A program made the translations under genes and the position numbers. A stretch of 64,000 nucleotides of DNA, from NCBI RefSeq assembly GCF_018687715.1, contig NC_056762.1, positions 22,509,364-22,573,363 of the forward strand. The letters are read 5' to 3'. Below are positions 9,601 through 21,100 of this stretch, in pieces. Source of the DNA: Carya illinoinensis. Lineage: Eukaryota; Streptophyta; Magnoliopsida; Fagales; Juglandaceae. Numbering within the stretch: position 1 is the first letter of the stretch; every line of letters begins with the position of its first letter. The notes beneath the pieces are model-generated. The model did no database searches and had not been told where the DNA came from. It worked only from the letters and a program-made list of their open reading frames with translations.

Positions 9601-12600
9601 TCGATCAACTCTAGAGTTAGATAGCTTTCTTTGTACATGACGTACAAAAAATGAGAATGGGATTCAAATGATATACCATAAATGACACTGTATTTTGCAA
9701 GAAAGTGAAATGGGCAAAGCAACACTAAGTAGAAAAGTTAGTTGAATTAATTGTACATTACCTTAACTTAAGAACGTTTATGTTATTCGATTGGATTGAT
9801 TTCGCGTAGGTAGGAGACACAAAGTGGATGAGAAAATGGTTTGTTATAAAATACACATAATAGAGTTTGTGAAAACATCACTGCATGCAATGCACCATCT
9901 ACATGTGTTCCACTAAAATGATACCGTATAGTATATAGTAGCATATTGAGCAAAGGGTGCTATATATATATATATAGACTGAAGTATCCTTAACTATGGT
10001 ATAAAGACTAAAGTATATGTTGAAGCATAAAATCGTCCAACATGTCAGAATGGGAGAAAAAGCCATTTCCAATCTACGGTGGTGACCCAAGCCTCGATCG
10101 GTGTCATCTGAAGCCCACCATACCCATTTGGAGCATCGGCACATTATCTATACGTATGTCTATAGTAGTAAATAGAAAATGAATATTAGCAATGTAAGAA
10201 AATGATAAGGTACATAGATTTACATAGTTCAGCATATAAGGGCCTACGTTCATAAATTGTTTGAAGGAAAAATCTACTATGATTTGAGTATTTTATAGTT
10301 GCTCATGGTTTTTTATATCTCACGAACAATACAATGGGAGTCTTTCACCCCTTTAGCCTAAATGTAAGGAGAAGGTGAAAATAATGGCTTCTCAATTCAT
10401 GAGGTTGAAGAAGATCCTTGCCTGAATTTGCCCAAAAGTCCCTTATTTCACCTTATGATTAGATCACTTTTATTGTGGCCTATAAGTGGTAGGTGAGAAA
10501 ATCAACTTTATGTCACTTCATATCCTTGTATTGATCGACTTGCTTTCCTTCCTCGGCTTTTACCCCCAACAATATCCTAACGGCGATATATAGATTTTGC
10601 ATTTTAGCAGAATTTGTGTAAGTAGTCATTTTACTTGTAAGCTGGTGTAGAGGACACGCCTTCTACACTACTAACATAACAGAATTTGATTTATAAGATA
10701 AGTTTAAAATTAAATTCTTTTATAAATATAAATCTTATCATATGGACAATATGGAGTATATGCTCTCTATATCGTTTAATGCATATCGCTATAAATATTG
10801 GTAAACAAATTAGTTGTGTTTGTAGTAAATATTGTACAAGACAACCTTTTCAGTAGCGATTGCCAAAATACCGCGAAATGGCCGCCTATGTATGTGAAAT
10901 CAGCGTTGCATACAAACCCGGCAGCTATAGCTATTACTATAGGGCCTATATAAGCTGCAATTTCCCCTTATTTAGTGGCGTTCCCTCAGGTTAAGTTTGA
11001 GCCATTACTTAAATTTCAACCCTATTAGAAAATTTAACGAGTACTTAAAGCGATTAATACCAGGTGAATCTATATTCCGATTTAAACCCAAGACAATATC
11101 ATAAAACAGTTTCTGATTGCATATACTTAGCAAAAGTTTCTGGCTCCAAAGAGTCTACGCTCGCTAGTTCCAGTTCCCCATGCAACACCACTGAGTAGGA
11201 ACTTTGGACATGGCTCCACGCCATAAATGGTGCTCAAGAAGGAGTAATTGTGAACTCAAACAGTAATTGAAACACCCATATATAGCAAATAATTTGATTA
11301 ATATAATATATTAAGTGACCACTAATAGGGTTAATATTAATTATTGAAAAAACAATTTAGGGATAATAAAAGCTGAACTAGAACTTTGATTCTGCCTTGT
11401 GGGTGCCCTTTCACGTTTTGTGCCAGAGCGCTTTTATAACATCAAAGAGACAAAAAGAACTCATGTTTTGGCAGCTCTAGTACTCAACAGTGCATGAATG
11501 GATTTCGTCGTCTCAGATTATGATTAAACTAGAGAATGAAGGAGTGGTGGAGGGAGAGGATAATGGATGTATATCACAAGATGTTGTGATTGCGATTTGC
11601 CTTAAAGTGGGTTTGGTGGAGTGAACTTAGGTGGGACCGGCCAGTTCTCCAGCTAATTCATCTTCATTAAGGGAATTCTGGCATGGAGTACTGAGTTTAA
11701 AGTGGGTTTCCAAGATCTGAGAGAGTCATCATCAGTTGCATGAGAATCAAGAGGTTCTGTAAATTTAACTTAACTCTCCAGCATAAAGATAATATCTCAA
11801 TATTGATTAGTTTTAAATTAAAAATGCTTAACAAGTTTTTGTTTTTTTATTAACTTCTATTGCATGTGATAAATACTATATATATCAGTAAATATGATGA
11901 ATATCAGATACAAAAATATCATTCCTGTTTGGAAATAATAATTGAAATCTCTAAAGTTCACTAAATAAAGTCATTTAAAATACATTCAACAGGCTCTGCA
12001 ATTTTTCACAGCGAACCTAAGTGTAATGTTGCTTACACCCTTTTATTAATTGGAATTTTTAATTTGTAAAATGCGGTAGTAATTATTTAACTCATAAAAT
12101 CTTCTATAGAATAAAAAATTATGCCAAACCCCCATGATTAATTATACTATTCAAAATCAATCTTTTTGTTTCAATTTTTACCTTATTCGATCATCACTTT
12201 GTCGTGCTCTCGTTCTCAAATCAGTTGTTACATTGTTTTCTTTTTTTGATAATGTTAGATCTCATGAAAAATAATCACAGCAAAAGAAATCATACCACAA
12301 GCTCAATTTTTGTAGTTGTTCCGCAAGTGAATCTAATTTACCAATCTATGATCAAAACCACCATTGGTATGGGAAGGAGGACTGATTTGGTAACACAAAG
12401 GCGAGCCAGCTTCATTGCTCCTTAACTCCAAGCATAATGCTTGGGGTAATGTTAGGTGTTACCGTCTGGCAATCCAAATGGATGAGGGGCTTGCCCACTA
12501 AGGGCACACCCTCTCCTTTATGATATCTCATACTCCAAGCATAGTGGGCATGCCCTAGGCCTATATGTCTTAATGTGTTATCAATCTTGTTCATACAAGC

Positions 12601-13129
12601 AAATAAGTTGTGGGATTATCGAGTACATCTAAAAAAATTATGTGGGATCATGATACCAAATATTTCCTATAGAAGACTAGCATAGCAACATCACTAAACT
12701 ATCTCGTATGCTTAAATTGTCTAATTAAGCATCTTTGAACCCTTCTAAGTTCCAAAAAAACTTAGAACCATGCTTCATCACTTCTAAACCATCATGTTGT
12801 GTTCACAAATTTTGTCACTACCACATTGTAATACCAAAATTTGACATCAATAAACACAATCGATGATGCTTGTCGAATAGCCTCCCATACACCCTCAAGT
12901 CACTAAACTTTAATCCAACCGCTCTCCCAACAATGCCTCTTTAGACCACATCAGTAATGGTCATAAACAACATGCTAGAGTAGCAGATATTATAATCTCT
13001 ATCTCATGACATATTTAAAGCTCAAGAATGGCACTCAAAAGTAAGATCAGGACCCACACAATGAAGAAATAGGGAATCATTTACTCACCTCTAAATTTGT
13101 GCCTACCATCAAACGGAAAGTCATAGGCT
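6626..13129. other. Intergenic DNA without supported genes
   Basis: About 6.5 kb of AT-rich sequence. Short open stretches on both strands lack family motifs, codon structure or splice context. A short (TA)n run lies at about 9961-9974. I see no transposon protein remnant, RNA gene or clear repeat pair here. Confidence 0.5.
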
Positions 13130-13496
13130 CAAAGACTACTACATCCTAAAGAAGAAGATAGAAGAGATGAAGGGGAGTGGAGAGTTAGAACGTTTCGTTG
13201 CCTAGCATTCAATGCCCCAAGGGTAGTCATCAGGCAAAAGGACGAAACAAACCCGAAGGCCACCAAAGAGTGAAATTCCCAAACAACAAAGAACAGATCA
13301 AGGGGATGCTTGGAACGCACCCCGCAAGATCCCAGGCCATGGCAATGCACCCCTGGGCGAAATCTGAACCATAGTAGGGGGATTTGTGGGATGGCCCTAT
13401 CTCCCCTAGCAGGAAGGACTATGCACAGAGGGCCAAATATGAGGAGGTATTTTCCACAGAAAGGCCCATGAAACTGGTGGTAATTTACCCCCACCA

Positions 13497-13690
13497 TATC
13501 ATTTGGCGATGAAGATTGTGAAGGGGTCATTTACCCCCACGATGACACTGGTGGTATCCTTGTTAGTGGCCAACTATACGACCTAGAGAATTTTGATAGA
13601 CAAAGGCCACTCAGCTGACATCCTCTTCTGGGATGTCTTTACCAAAATGGGGATTGATCCTAGATGGCTACATTTGTCACCCTTGCAAGC
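13497..13690 (+). pseudogene. Gypsy aspartic protease fragment
   Basis: A shift of one base joins FGDEDCEGVIYPHDD to LVVSLLVANYTT, a stop, RILIDKGHSADILFW and DVFTKMGIDPRWLHLSPLQ. The active-site Asp-(Thr/Ser/Asn)-Gly reads DKG here, and a TAG lies five codons before that Asp. The frame is interrupted at 13689 by an insertion and resumes at 14535 with PLKGSSLDMVQSLGTIT. Confidence 0.75.
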
Positions 13691-14534
13691 CTAGGGGTGT
13701 AATCAGTCTGGTTTGATCCGATCCAAGGGGATTTTTTTGGACTAGATCGAAAATTTCAGTTCTTTCTTTTTTTGAACCAAACTAGATAGATTACTCATAT
13801 AGACCGAATTAGAGCATTAGCTATCAATCCAATTCGGTCCATGTGAGTTAGGAACATTTTTTTCCTCTTTTCTTTTTCTGGCAAATAAATTAATACAAAA
13901 ATTTATTTAAATTAGTAAAATTTAAATTAAGTAAGCTCTTTAATGTAGATTATGTAACTAACTCATTCAAAAATAATTAATTATAATTATATTTATGATG
14001 TTAATAGTTACTAACATGATTTATCATATGATATATTAGTTAATAGATAGCATATTAACATTTCTATATGATTAATGGATATTAAATGATTTCATTGTCC
14101 ATATAGTCTTTATGTTTACTTGCAACTTAGGTATCTTAAAAAAATTACCTAATTGCTTTAATTAAGTGTAGATATTAGATTATGTATCTACATATAATAA
14201 CACGATTTATAATATGATATACTTGTTGGTTAATATCATATATTATTTAACATTTTATATGATCAATGGTCATAGATTAGATGAAAATTACATAATTAAC
14301 TTATATAACTACTATATAAAATAATATATTATATATAATATTTAAAAAAATAAGATGTAAACAATTCAATTGCTTCTGGGCCCATCCGGTCAAAAAAGAA
14401 AACATACTCCGAGACTGAACTGAAAATCAAATTTTGCTTGAAGCAGGGACCAAAACTTGCACCCCATCTTTATTGGTCCCGTTCGATCAAGTTTTCCAGT
14501 TCGAACAGATAAACTTGCACCCCATCTTTATCAA
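13689..14534. mobile_element. 846-bp MITE-like insertion in gypsy pol
   Basis: The gypsy frame breaks at LSPLQ and resumes at PLKG, so this block is an insertion. A 3-bp CAA lies at both edges (13686-13688 and 14532-14534), consistent with a target duplication. The ends are weakly inverted (AGGGGTGTAA versus the complement of TTGCACCCCAT). A 21-bp word, CTTGCACCCCATCTTTAT, occurs twice near the right end (about 14456 and 14514). The left end resembles the segment at 23930-24080. Confidence 0.6.
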
Positions 14535-15079
14535 TGCCACTGAAAGGGTCCTCGTTGGATATGGTGCAATCTTTGGGCACCATAACATCACCAATCTTTG
14601 TAGATAACAGGCCTTACACCACCACAACCATGTCCGACTTCCTAGTAGTGAAAGCTTCATCTTCCTATAATGCCATTCAAGGGCGCCCAACCTTGAACAA
14701 TCTAAAGATTGTGACCTCCATCTACCACATAAAAATGAAGTTCCCAATAGAGGCAAGCGTAGGGGAGATCCTTGGGGAGTAGGTACTAGCACGAGAGTGC
14801 CGTGTACAAGAACTTAGAAATGGAGGAAAATATGTTCAGATGGCAGAAAATTCTAATCATGACAAGATGCCACAACCACCACCAACATTCATTGATCGTG
14901 AGATGGAAACAAGGGATGAGCAAAACCAATGGCAAGCAAAAGCGAACGAGCCCCTAGAGTTGGTGGCCCTAGAACCAGACCATCTAGAGGCCATTGTAAG
15001 ACTCAAAACCAGGATGGGGCCAAAGATGAGGCAATTGATAAAGCAACTCCTTGTCGAGCACAAAGACATGTTCACCTAG
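14535..15079 (+). pseudogene. Gypsy protease/RT linker fragment
   Basis: It carries FLVVKASSSYNAIQGRPTLN followed by IVTSIYHIKMKFPIEASVGE, a stop at 14780-14782, then VLARECRVQELRNGGKYVQM. A further open stretch reads TRMGPKMRQLIKQLLVEHKD up to a TAG at 15077-15079. These are typical of the segment between protease and reverse transcriptase in plant gypsy polyproteins. Confidence 0.75.
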
Positions 15080-15312
15080 AGAGTCACAAGGACATGATCG
15101 AGATAGACAGTGAAGTTATTGAGCATCGCCTCTGCCTAAACCTTGAATCCAAGAAGGTCCAACAAAAGTGAAGAAATTTCATAGTAGAAAAAGTATGAGG
15201 CCATAGCAGAAGAAGTTAACCGCCTCTGAGCCACAGGATTTATCCGAGAAGCCATTACCCTGAATGGCTATTCAATGTAGTATTGGTAAAGAAGTGAAAC
15301 AAAAAATGGAAA

Positions 15313-15743
15313 ATGTGTGTTGACTTCACCGATCTGAACAAAGCATACCCAAAAGATAATTTCCCGTTGCCTTGCATAGACTTGATAGTAGATTCCACTA
15401 CAGGATATCGCATGTTGAGCTTTATGGATACCTACTTAGGATATAATCAGATTTGGATAAACCCAAACAATGAAGAGGAAACATCATTCAAGCTCTAGAA
15501 CGTAGGAGCCACCTATTAGTAGTTGGTTAATCGCATGTTTAAGAAACATATAGGTCGCAATATTGAAGTTTATGTGGACAATATACTCGTCACAAGTAAA
15601 GAACCTGAGCACCATCTAGATGACCTATGGGAAACCTTTGTTGTGCCGCGCCGACACAAGATGAAGCTAAACTCGACAAAGTATGCTTTCGATGTAGATT
15701 CGAGCAAATTTATGAGTTTTATGGTCTCAGATAGGAGAATAGA
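15313..15743 (+). pseudogene. Gypsy reverse transcriptase fragment
   Basis: It contains VDFTDLNKAYPKDNFPLP, LSFMDTYLGYNQI and, after a stop, VYVDNILVTSKEPEHHLDDL and KYAFDVDSSKFMSFMVSDRR. The catalytic YVDD box reads YVDN (15570-15581), a loss of the second aspartate. The frame is interrupted by the insertion at 15744 and continues at 16434 with KAHPKKIKAIMDM. Confidence 0.8.
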
Positions 15744-16048
15744 CCAAAGTTTTGAATACCATTCCAGTGACCATTTCGGTTAAGATATTAGAACAAAATA
15801 TTTCGATACTAGTACCATTTTGGGATTAATTATATATTATATATAAATATTTATACATAAATATAAACTAATAGCTAATAGAATAAATAAATATATATAT
15901 ATATATGTAAGTGCATGTGTATCATGTATGTGTATATATATGGAAGAATTGAATATTTATAAAATGAATGTGTTTAAAAAATCACAAACTTGAGTTGAGA
16001 CAAAAAAACAAAGAAAAGAATAGATAAATTATTAAAAATAATGATATT

Positions 16049-16111
<63 letters not shown>

Positions 16112-16433
16112 GGGGAACATATTTAAAGTTACAAAAAAAATTAAAATTATATAAATACATTTTATATTCTAGAATTAATTAAATATCATCTCGATTTAAA
16201 ATTTAAAATTTAAAAAAATGTCATCCAAGTACAAAAAAATTACAAAAAAATCCGAACCAAAATAGGGACAGAAATGCCAATTCTGATTAGAATTTGACCG
16301 AAATGGCTAAAACGGACCAAAATGGTTGGAATTTGGAACGAAACAGAATGAGGTGGTATAGTGTGTGGATACTACATCAGAATGATAAATTCCAGCCGTA
16401 CCAGCCAGTACGAAACAGTTTTAAAAACTTTGG
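15744..16433. mobile_element. 690-bp MITE-like insertion with a (GA)29 tract
   Basis: The reverse-transcriptase frame breaks after SDRRI and resumes with KAHPKKIK. The block begins CCAAAGTTTT (15744-15753) and ends AAAACTTTGG (16424-16433), a perfect 10-bp terminal inverted repeat. It is flanked by AATAGA/AATAAA, a near-perfect 6-bp duplication. Inside is AT-rich DNA plus a GA microsatellite at 16051-16108. Confidence 0.75.
16051..16108. repeat. (GA)29 microsatellite
   Basis: An uninterrupted run of GA dinucleotides inside the MITE-like insertion. Confidence 0.95.
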
Positions 16434-17079
16434 AATAAAGGCCCACCCAAAGAAGATCAAGGCAATAATGGACATGACGCAACCTCGGAACATAAATGAG
16501 GTACAAAGGCCGACAAGACAAATAGCCGAGCTTATAAGGTTCATCTCTAAATCAATAGACAAGTGCATGTTGTTCTTCAAAGTGTTGTGAAAGGTACAGT
16601 CCTGGAACAACAAATCGAACCAAAAGCTTTCGAGAAGCTTAAAGAGTATCTAACCCACCACGTCTGAGCCAAGCAAAGCAGAGGGAAGCCTTATGCTTCT
16701 ACCTAGCAGTCTCCCCACACACGATCTCAACAACCTTGCTAAAGGAGGAGAAGGGCACCTGGAAGATAGTGTATTACACAAGCTGAGCCTTTAGAGGACC
16801 GAGCTGAGATATCCCTAAATGGATATGTTGGCCTTCACATTGGTGATGGCTGTCAGGTAGTTAAGGTCATAATTCCAAACCTAACTGATCAAGGTCTTGA
16901 CAGAAGCTCCCTTGAAAAAGATACTACAAAAACCATATGCCTCTAGCCGCCTCATGAACTAGTCGATGGAATTGAGCGAGTTCAACATCGAATACTTTCC
17001 TTGGAACACTATGAATGGGAAAATTCAGACAGACTTTATTGTCGAATTTACCGAGTTCCCAGAAGAAATCCAAACTACA

Positions 17080-17870
17080 TCAACAGGAAAGTCCTGGCAA
17101 GTCTTCCTTGGCGGCTCATTCTACTGTGCTCAAGGGGCAGTCAGAGTACATATCACAACTGACTCTAGGGAAGAATGCTACTATGCAATAAAAATTGCAT
17201 TCAAAAATACCAATAACAAAGCAAAATACAAAACATTGCTCATTGGGTTTTTCTAAGCTGAGGCGCTAGGTGCTATAGAGGTCAAGGTAATAGCCAACTC
17301 CAAAGTAGTCATCAACCAAATCTTAGGAGAGTTCACAACAAAAGGCTAAAGATTAAAGAAAAATACCTACAACTAGTGTGGGAGAAGCACAATCATTTCT
17401 GGTACTTCGACATCAAACACGTACCATGTCAAGAAAACTAGAAGGCGGAAAAAATGGAACAAACTGCCTCAAAACAAGAGGAGTCCACCCTACCAAAACA
17501 ATAGAAGTTCCCACAGTCGAAATTGAAGTCTCGGAAGTAAGGCCGAACATGCTAGAGTGGACACTAGACATGATAAAATATTTGGAAGCTAGAGAACTCC
17601 CCAAGGAAAACTGGGAGGCTAGGAAGGTCAAGAACAAAGCATGATAAATAGGGTGTTGTATAAGCAAGGCTTATTGCCCCCCCCCCTCTCTCTGAGATAT
17701 GCCTCGTTAGAAGATACCCAATACATATTGGCCAAGATACATGAGGGAGTGTGCAGAAATTAACGGGAGAGCCTTAGTAGGAAAAGTCGTGAGAGCATGT
17801 TATTACTGACTACATGCCTTCAAAGACGCATAAGAATTCATCAGGAAATGTGTAAAATGCCAATTGATTA
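17080..17870 (+). pseudogene. Gypsy RNase H and integrase zinc-finger remnants
   Basis: The visible pieces are SWQVFLGGSFYCAQGAVRVH, ITTDSREECYYAIKIAFKNT, NNKAKYKTLLIGF, then AEALGAIEVKVIANSKVVIN in another frame, WTLDMIKYLEARELPKEN and VLYKQGLL. The WQVF..GS opening with NN.A.Y. is the second RNase H typical of Tat-type gypsy elements. The first catalytic Asp (usually WQVFVDGS) reads GGS here. Traces of the integrase H2C2 finger lie near 17735-17860; the catalytic core is absent. Confidence 0.7.
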
Positions 17871-17874
17871 CATT

Positions 17875-18176
17875 CTCTCTAGTGCAAGTTGATTGAGGCC
17901 GTGAGAAAGGATGCATAGCACGTGTGAAACAATAATTACCAAATTGAAGTACGTGTTTAAATCAAAGTATACTAAAAGGTCACGACAGAAAAGCATAAGA
18001 ATTGTAGGTATTGATTTCTATGCTAGAATAAGCAATCAAATAGCTTAAGAATTGTGCATGCGTTCAAAGCATGTACATCACTTATGACATTATGTGGAGC
18101 TATGGTATGTAAATGATCTTCAATATCAACTAAATTCTTGAGAACATTTGTCTACATCATTTTTTGGCCAGCAGTT
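17875..18176. other. Spacer between gypsy relic and the 508-aa gene
   Basis: AT-rich sequence that would form the 3' UTR and downstream flank of the minus-strand gene ending at 18177. No repeat or gene recognised. Confidence 0.4.
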
Positions 18177-21100
18177 CTAATCGGATGTAGCATCCAGCTG
18201 TTCTACTTCCAAACACGTCGAATCCAACCAGGGCCGGAATGCTCCTTCATGAGACAAATTCTGGCACAACATATATAATGCATAAGACTACAGTCATTAG
18301 GATGCAAAGATATTAATTAGAACAGAATCCAAACACATCAAAAAGTTGCTGAGATTTTCAGTTATGTAATTGAAACAGCTTTTGGATTACAATTCATATT
18401 TTAGAACTGGAACAATTTATAAGAAACAGAGTTGGAAAAACCGGCAGCACAAAATGCAAAATATATAGGTGCCTATCGACCACCTTAATTTCTCAATCAA
18501 ATGTCCTTCTCAATTTTATTTTTTTCAAGTACAAACTACGAGAACAATATTGCAAGAAAGAGTAAATTTGGAATAGAATAAGATGGAAGACTCGCCTTAA
18601 TTCATGCAAATATGAGAGCGTCACAACCATAAGAATATCAACCAGGACCACGAGATCAAGGAGAATTAAGACAAATACGAGATGCTTTGCAAATATGTAA
18701 GATTCTCACCGTTAACCAAAAGAAAAATCCACGTAAAAGATTCAGAACTTCAGCATGATCCAAGCGGACTAAATTTATCTTCTTAGCAAGATCTGCAACA
18801 TTATGAATAACTTATATAATGATCAATAATAAATTTCACGTTACATTGTATCAATATGCAATTGTACCAAGATCTACACCAAGAAGGATTTGAATAATTT
18901 TAGAAATCTTACGGACCCAAGCACAAACAGAATTGAAGGACAAAGTAAACTTCACAATCTAAACAATCACCCTTGTTGCAAGTTCAGGTAAACTTTTAGG
19001 GTAAATTCATTCATATGTGCATGGAGTTTTGAACAATTTGAGAAAGGTACCTAGAGTAAATTTTTTAAAAGAATGATTCCTATATATATATATATTTATA
19101 TGCCAATTACAAAGTGATCCTTCCATCTAATATCCGCTAATCCCTTAATTCTATAATGGAAACTTTTGATGTGGCACTCATTAGCCGTGCCAAAACCAAT
19201 CATGTCATGATACAAGTCACAAATATGCAATCAATATCTTTAAAAATATATATATCAAGTCAACATGCCACATCAATTATAATAAGAAAAATCACAATAA
19301 CAAATGTACCTAAAATTAAGAAAAGAAACTTAAATTTGAAATAATATTTGAAAAGCAAACAAATTTAAAAAAAAAAAATGAACTAAAAAATTAGAAAATA
19401 AACTAAAGAACAATTAAAAAATTAAACTTAAAAACTGAAAGAAAATACTCAAAAATTAAAATAAAATAAACAATAAAATATAGATATTAAAAATTTTAAA
19501 CTTAAAAATACATAAAACAAAAAGTGAGCCACTTTGTGAGAGGCGACAGCAAACTATTATTGGAAGCCCAAATCGGGGCAACCCAGAGATAGTCCACAAA
19601 GGTGATCGAGAGCCCCTCTAGACGGCTTTCAAGTGAGCCATCCTCTGTGCAGGCCCGCTCTGGCCACCATGAAATCTTTGCAGATGGCCCCTCATAGAGG
19701 TGGCGCTGGACCGGCTTCCTGGGCAGCAATACCTCTTTTTTCCAGTTTATTAAATTTTTTTGAGTTAAATTTGGTATTAACTAGTTTTCTGGTTTTGGTT
19801 TATTTTAGTTTTATTCCATTATGACTTTTTTTTTTTTTTTGGTTTTTACATGTATTTTTCTTCATTTATGTTATTTTACTTTTTTTTTTCTAACTTTATT
19901 TTAATGTTTTTTATTTATATATTCAGTGTTTTTCTATTTATAGTTTATCATTTTTTATTGAACAAACAAACAGAATTCAAAGCAAGATAATGGGCCCAAA
20001 ACTAGTGACATCCAAAGATCCCGTCTTTTCTTTTGGACAGAAGAAAACAAGGATTCAATAGTCTTCCATGGTTCCATTCTGGTGAAAAGCATAGCAACCC
20101 CACATGTATATCCTCCCCCACAATCCAACAACACAAGGGAAAAAACCTAGCGAAAAACCATTTACACCCAGTCATCTATCCCCCATTCATATTTTTCGAA
20201 GCCCTACTCATCTCACCCTCCTGAAATGGACTCTTCAACCACCTAACACCCCCCCGATCAATAGTCTATTAAAAAATCCATCCCCTCTCAAGGTTTCCTT
20301 CTAACTAGCTCATAATATTAATTTCCACCCACTTAAAAAAATATATATAAATTTCTATATAAGGAAACGATCCTTTCTTAAGCTTTAGAATCCTAAGAAT
20401 CAATGGCCATATCCCCTTCAAAAATGATTTTCTGATAAGCCTATTCAGTTCAAGTTTCAGGACACAAACTCACATAATATCCACCTTCAAATATAGACCC
20501 AAAAAATAAAATTCACATAGCGTTGAGTACATTTTAGATTAAGTGTGAGAAATATAATTGCTATTATTGTCAATGCTATTATTATCACTTTAGAACAAAA
20601 GTAGACATCTTCAGATCCAGAATTAACAAAGAACATTATGTACAGTTGGGCACTTCAAGCGCAAAGAAACTCCCCCCTCCCCTGCAAAAGAAAAGGGACT
20701 AGCTACTTCAATCCTATGTGCAATTCTAATTGAAATCATGGGATATAACATGCCATGATTTGCAAAAAACTCATAAGTTCCTGTAGTAATAAAATACAAA
20801 AAGGAAACAGTATCTTTGACAGGTTTATCATCAAAACCATAATTACTTACCAAAAGGATCGACAAAGCATAATCATCTTGAAGGTAAATTAAAATGTTAG
20901 AAATAAAAGCAGCAAGTAGTATACATATCCAACCTACCAGAATAGTAGTCAAGATATGATTTGCCAGGACCAGCATCATATACTATTATCCGGCCACGCA
21001 GATCTCTATGACGCTTCATTGGTTTGCGATCAGTTATTTCATGCCACAATTCCTTATACTCCCTCTGGTTGTAAGGTATGCTAAGGATTTCCAAAAGTCT

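Larger units (their letters stand above)
13130..17870 (+). mobile_element. Ty3/gypsy (Tat-like) retrotransposon relic
   Basis: Read across frame changes, the plus strand gives gag C-terminus, protease, reverse transcriptase, RNase H and the integrase zinc-binding region in order. Pieces are ILKKKIEEMKGSGELERFVA then LGEI and TIVGGF (gag linker), FGDEDCEGVIYPHDD and ADILFWDVFTKMGID (protease), DFTDLNKAYPKDNFPLP (RT), KIKAIMDMTQPRNINEVQ, a second RNase H of the kind found in Tat elements, and IHEGVC plus KCAK-like H2C2 remnants. Many stops and frameshifts are present. No LTRs and no integrase core were found; it stops near 17870. Two MITE-like insertions (13689-14534 and 15744-16433) split it. 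Confidence 0.88.

Noticed and set aside
13129..13530. A 133-residue open frame on the minus strand
   Set aside because: The plus strand here reads as the gag end of the gypsy relic (KKKIEEMKGSGELERFVA, LGEI..TIVGGF); the minus frame is a shadow.
20623..20979. A 118-residue open frame with hydrophobic stretches on the minus strand
   Set aside because: It covers the end of exon 3 and then intron sequence after the GTAGGT donor; the next true exon is at 18710-18792.
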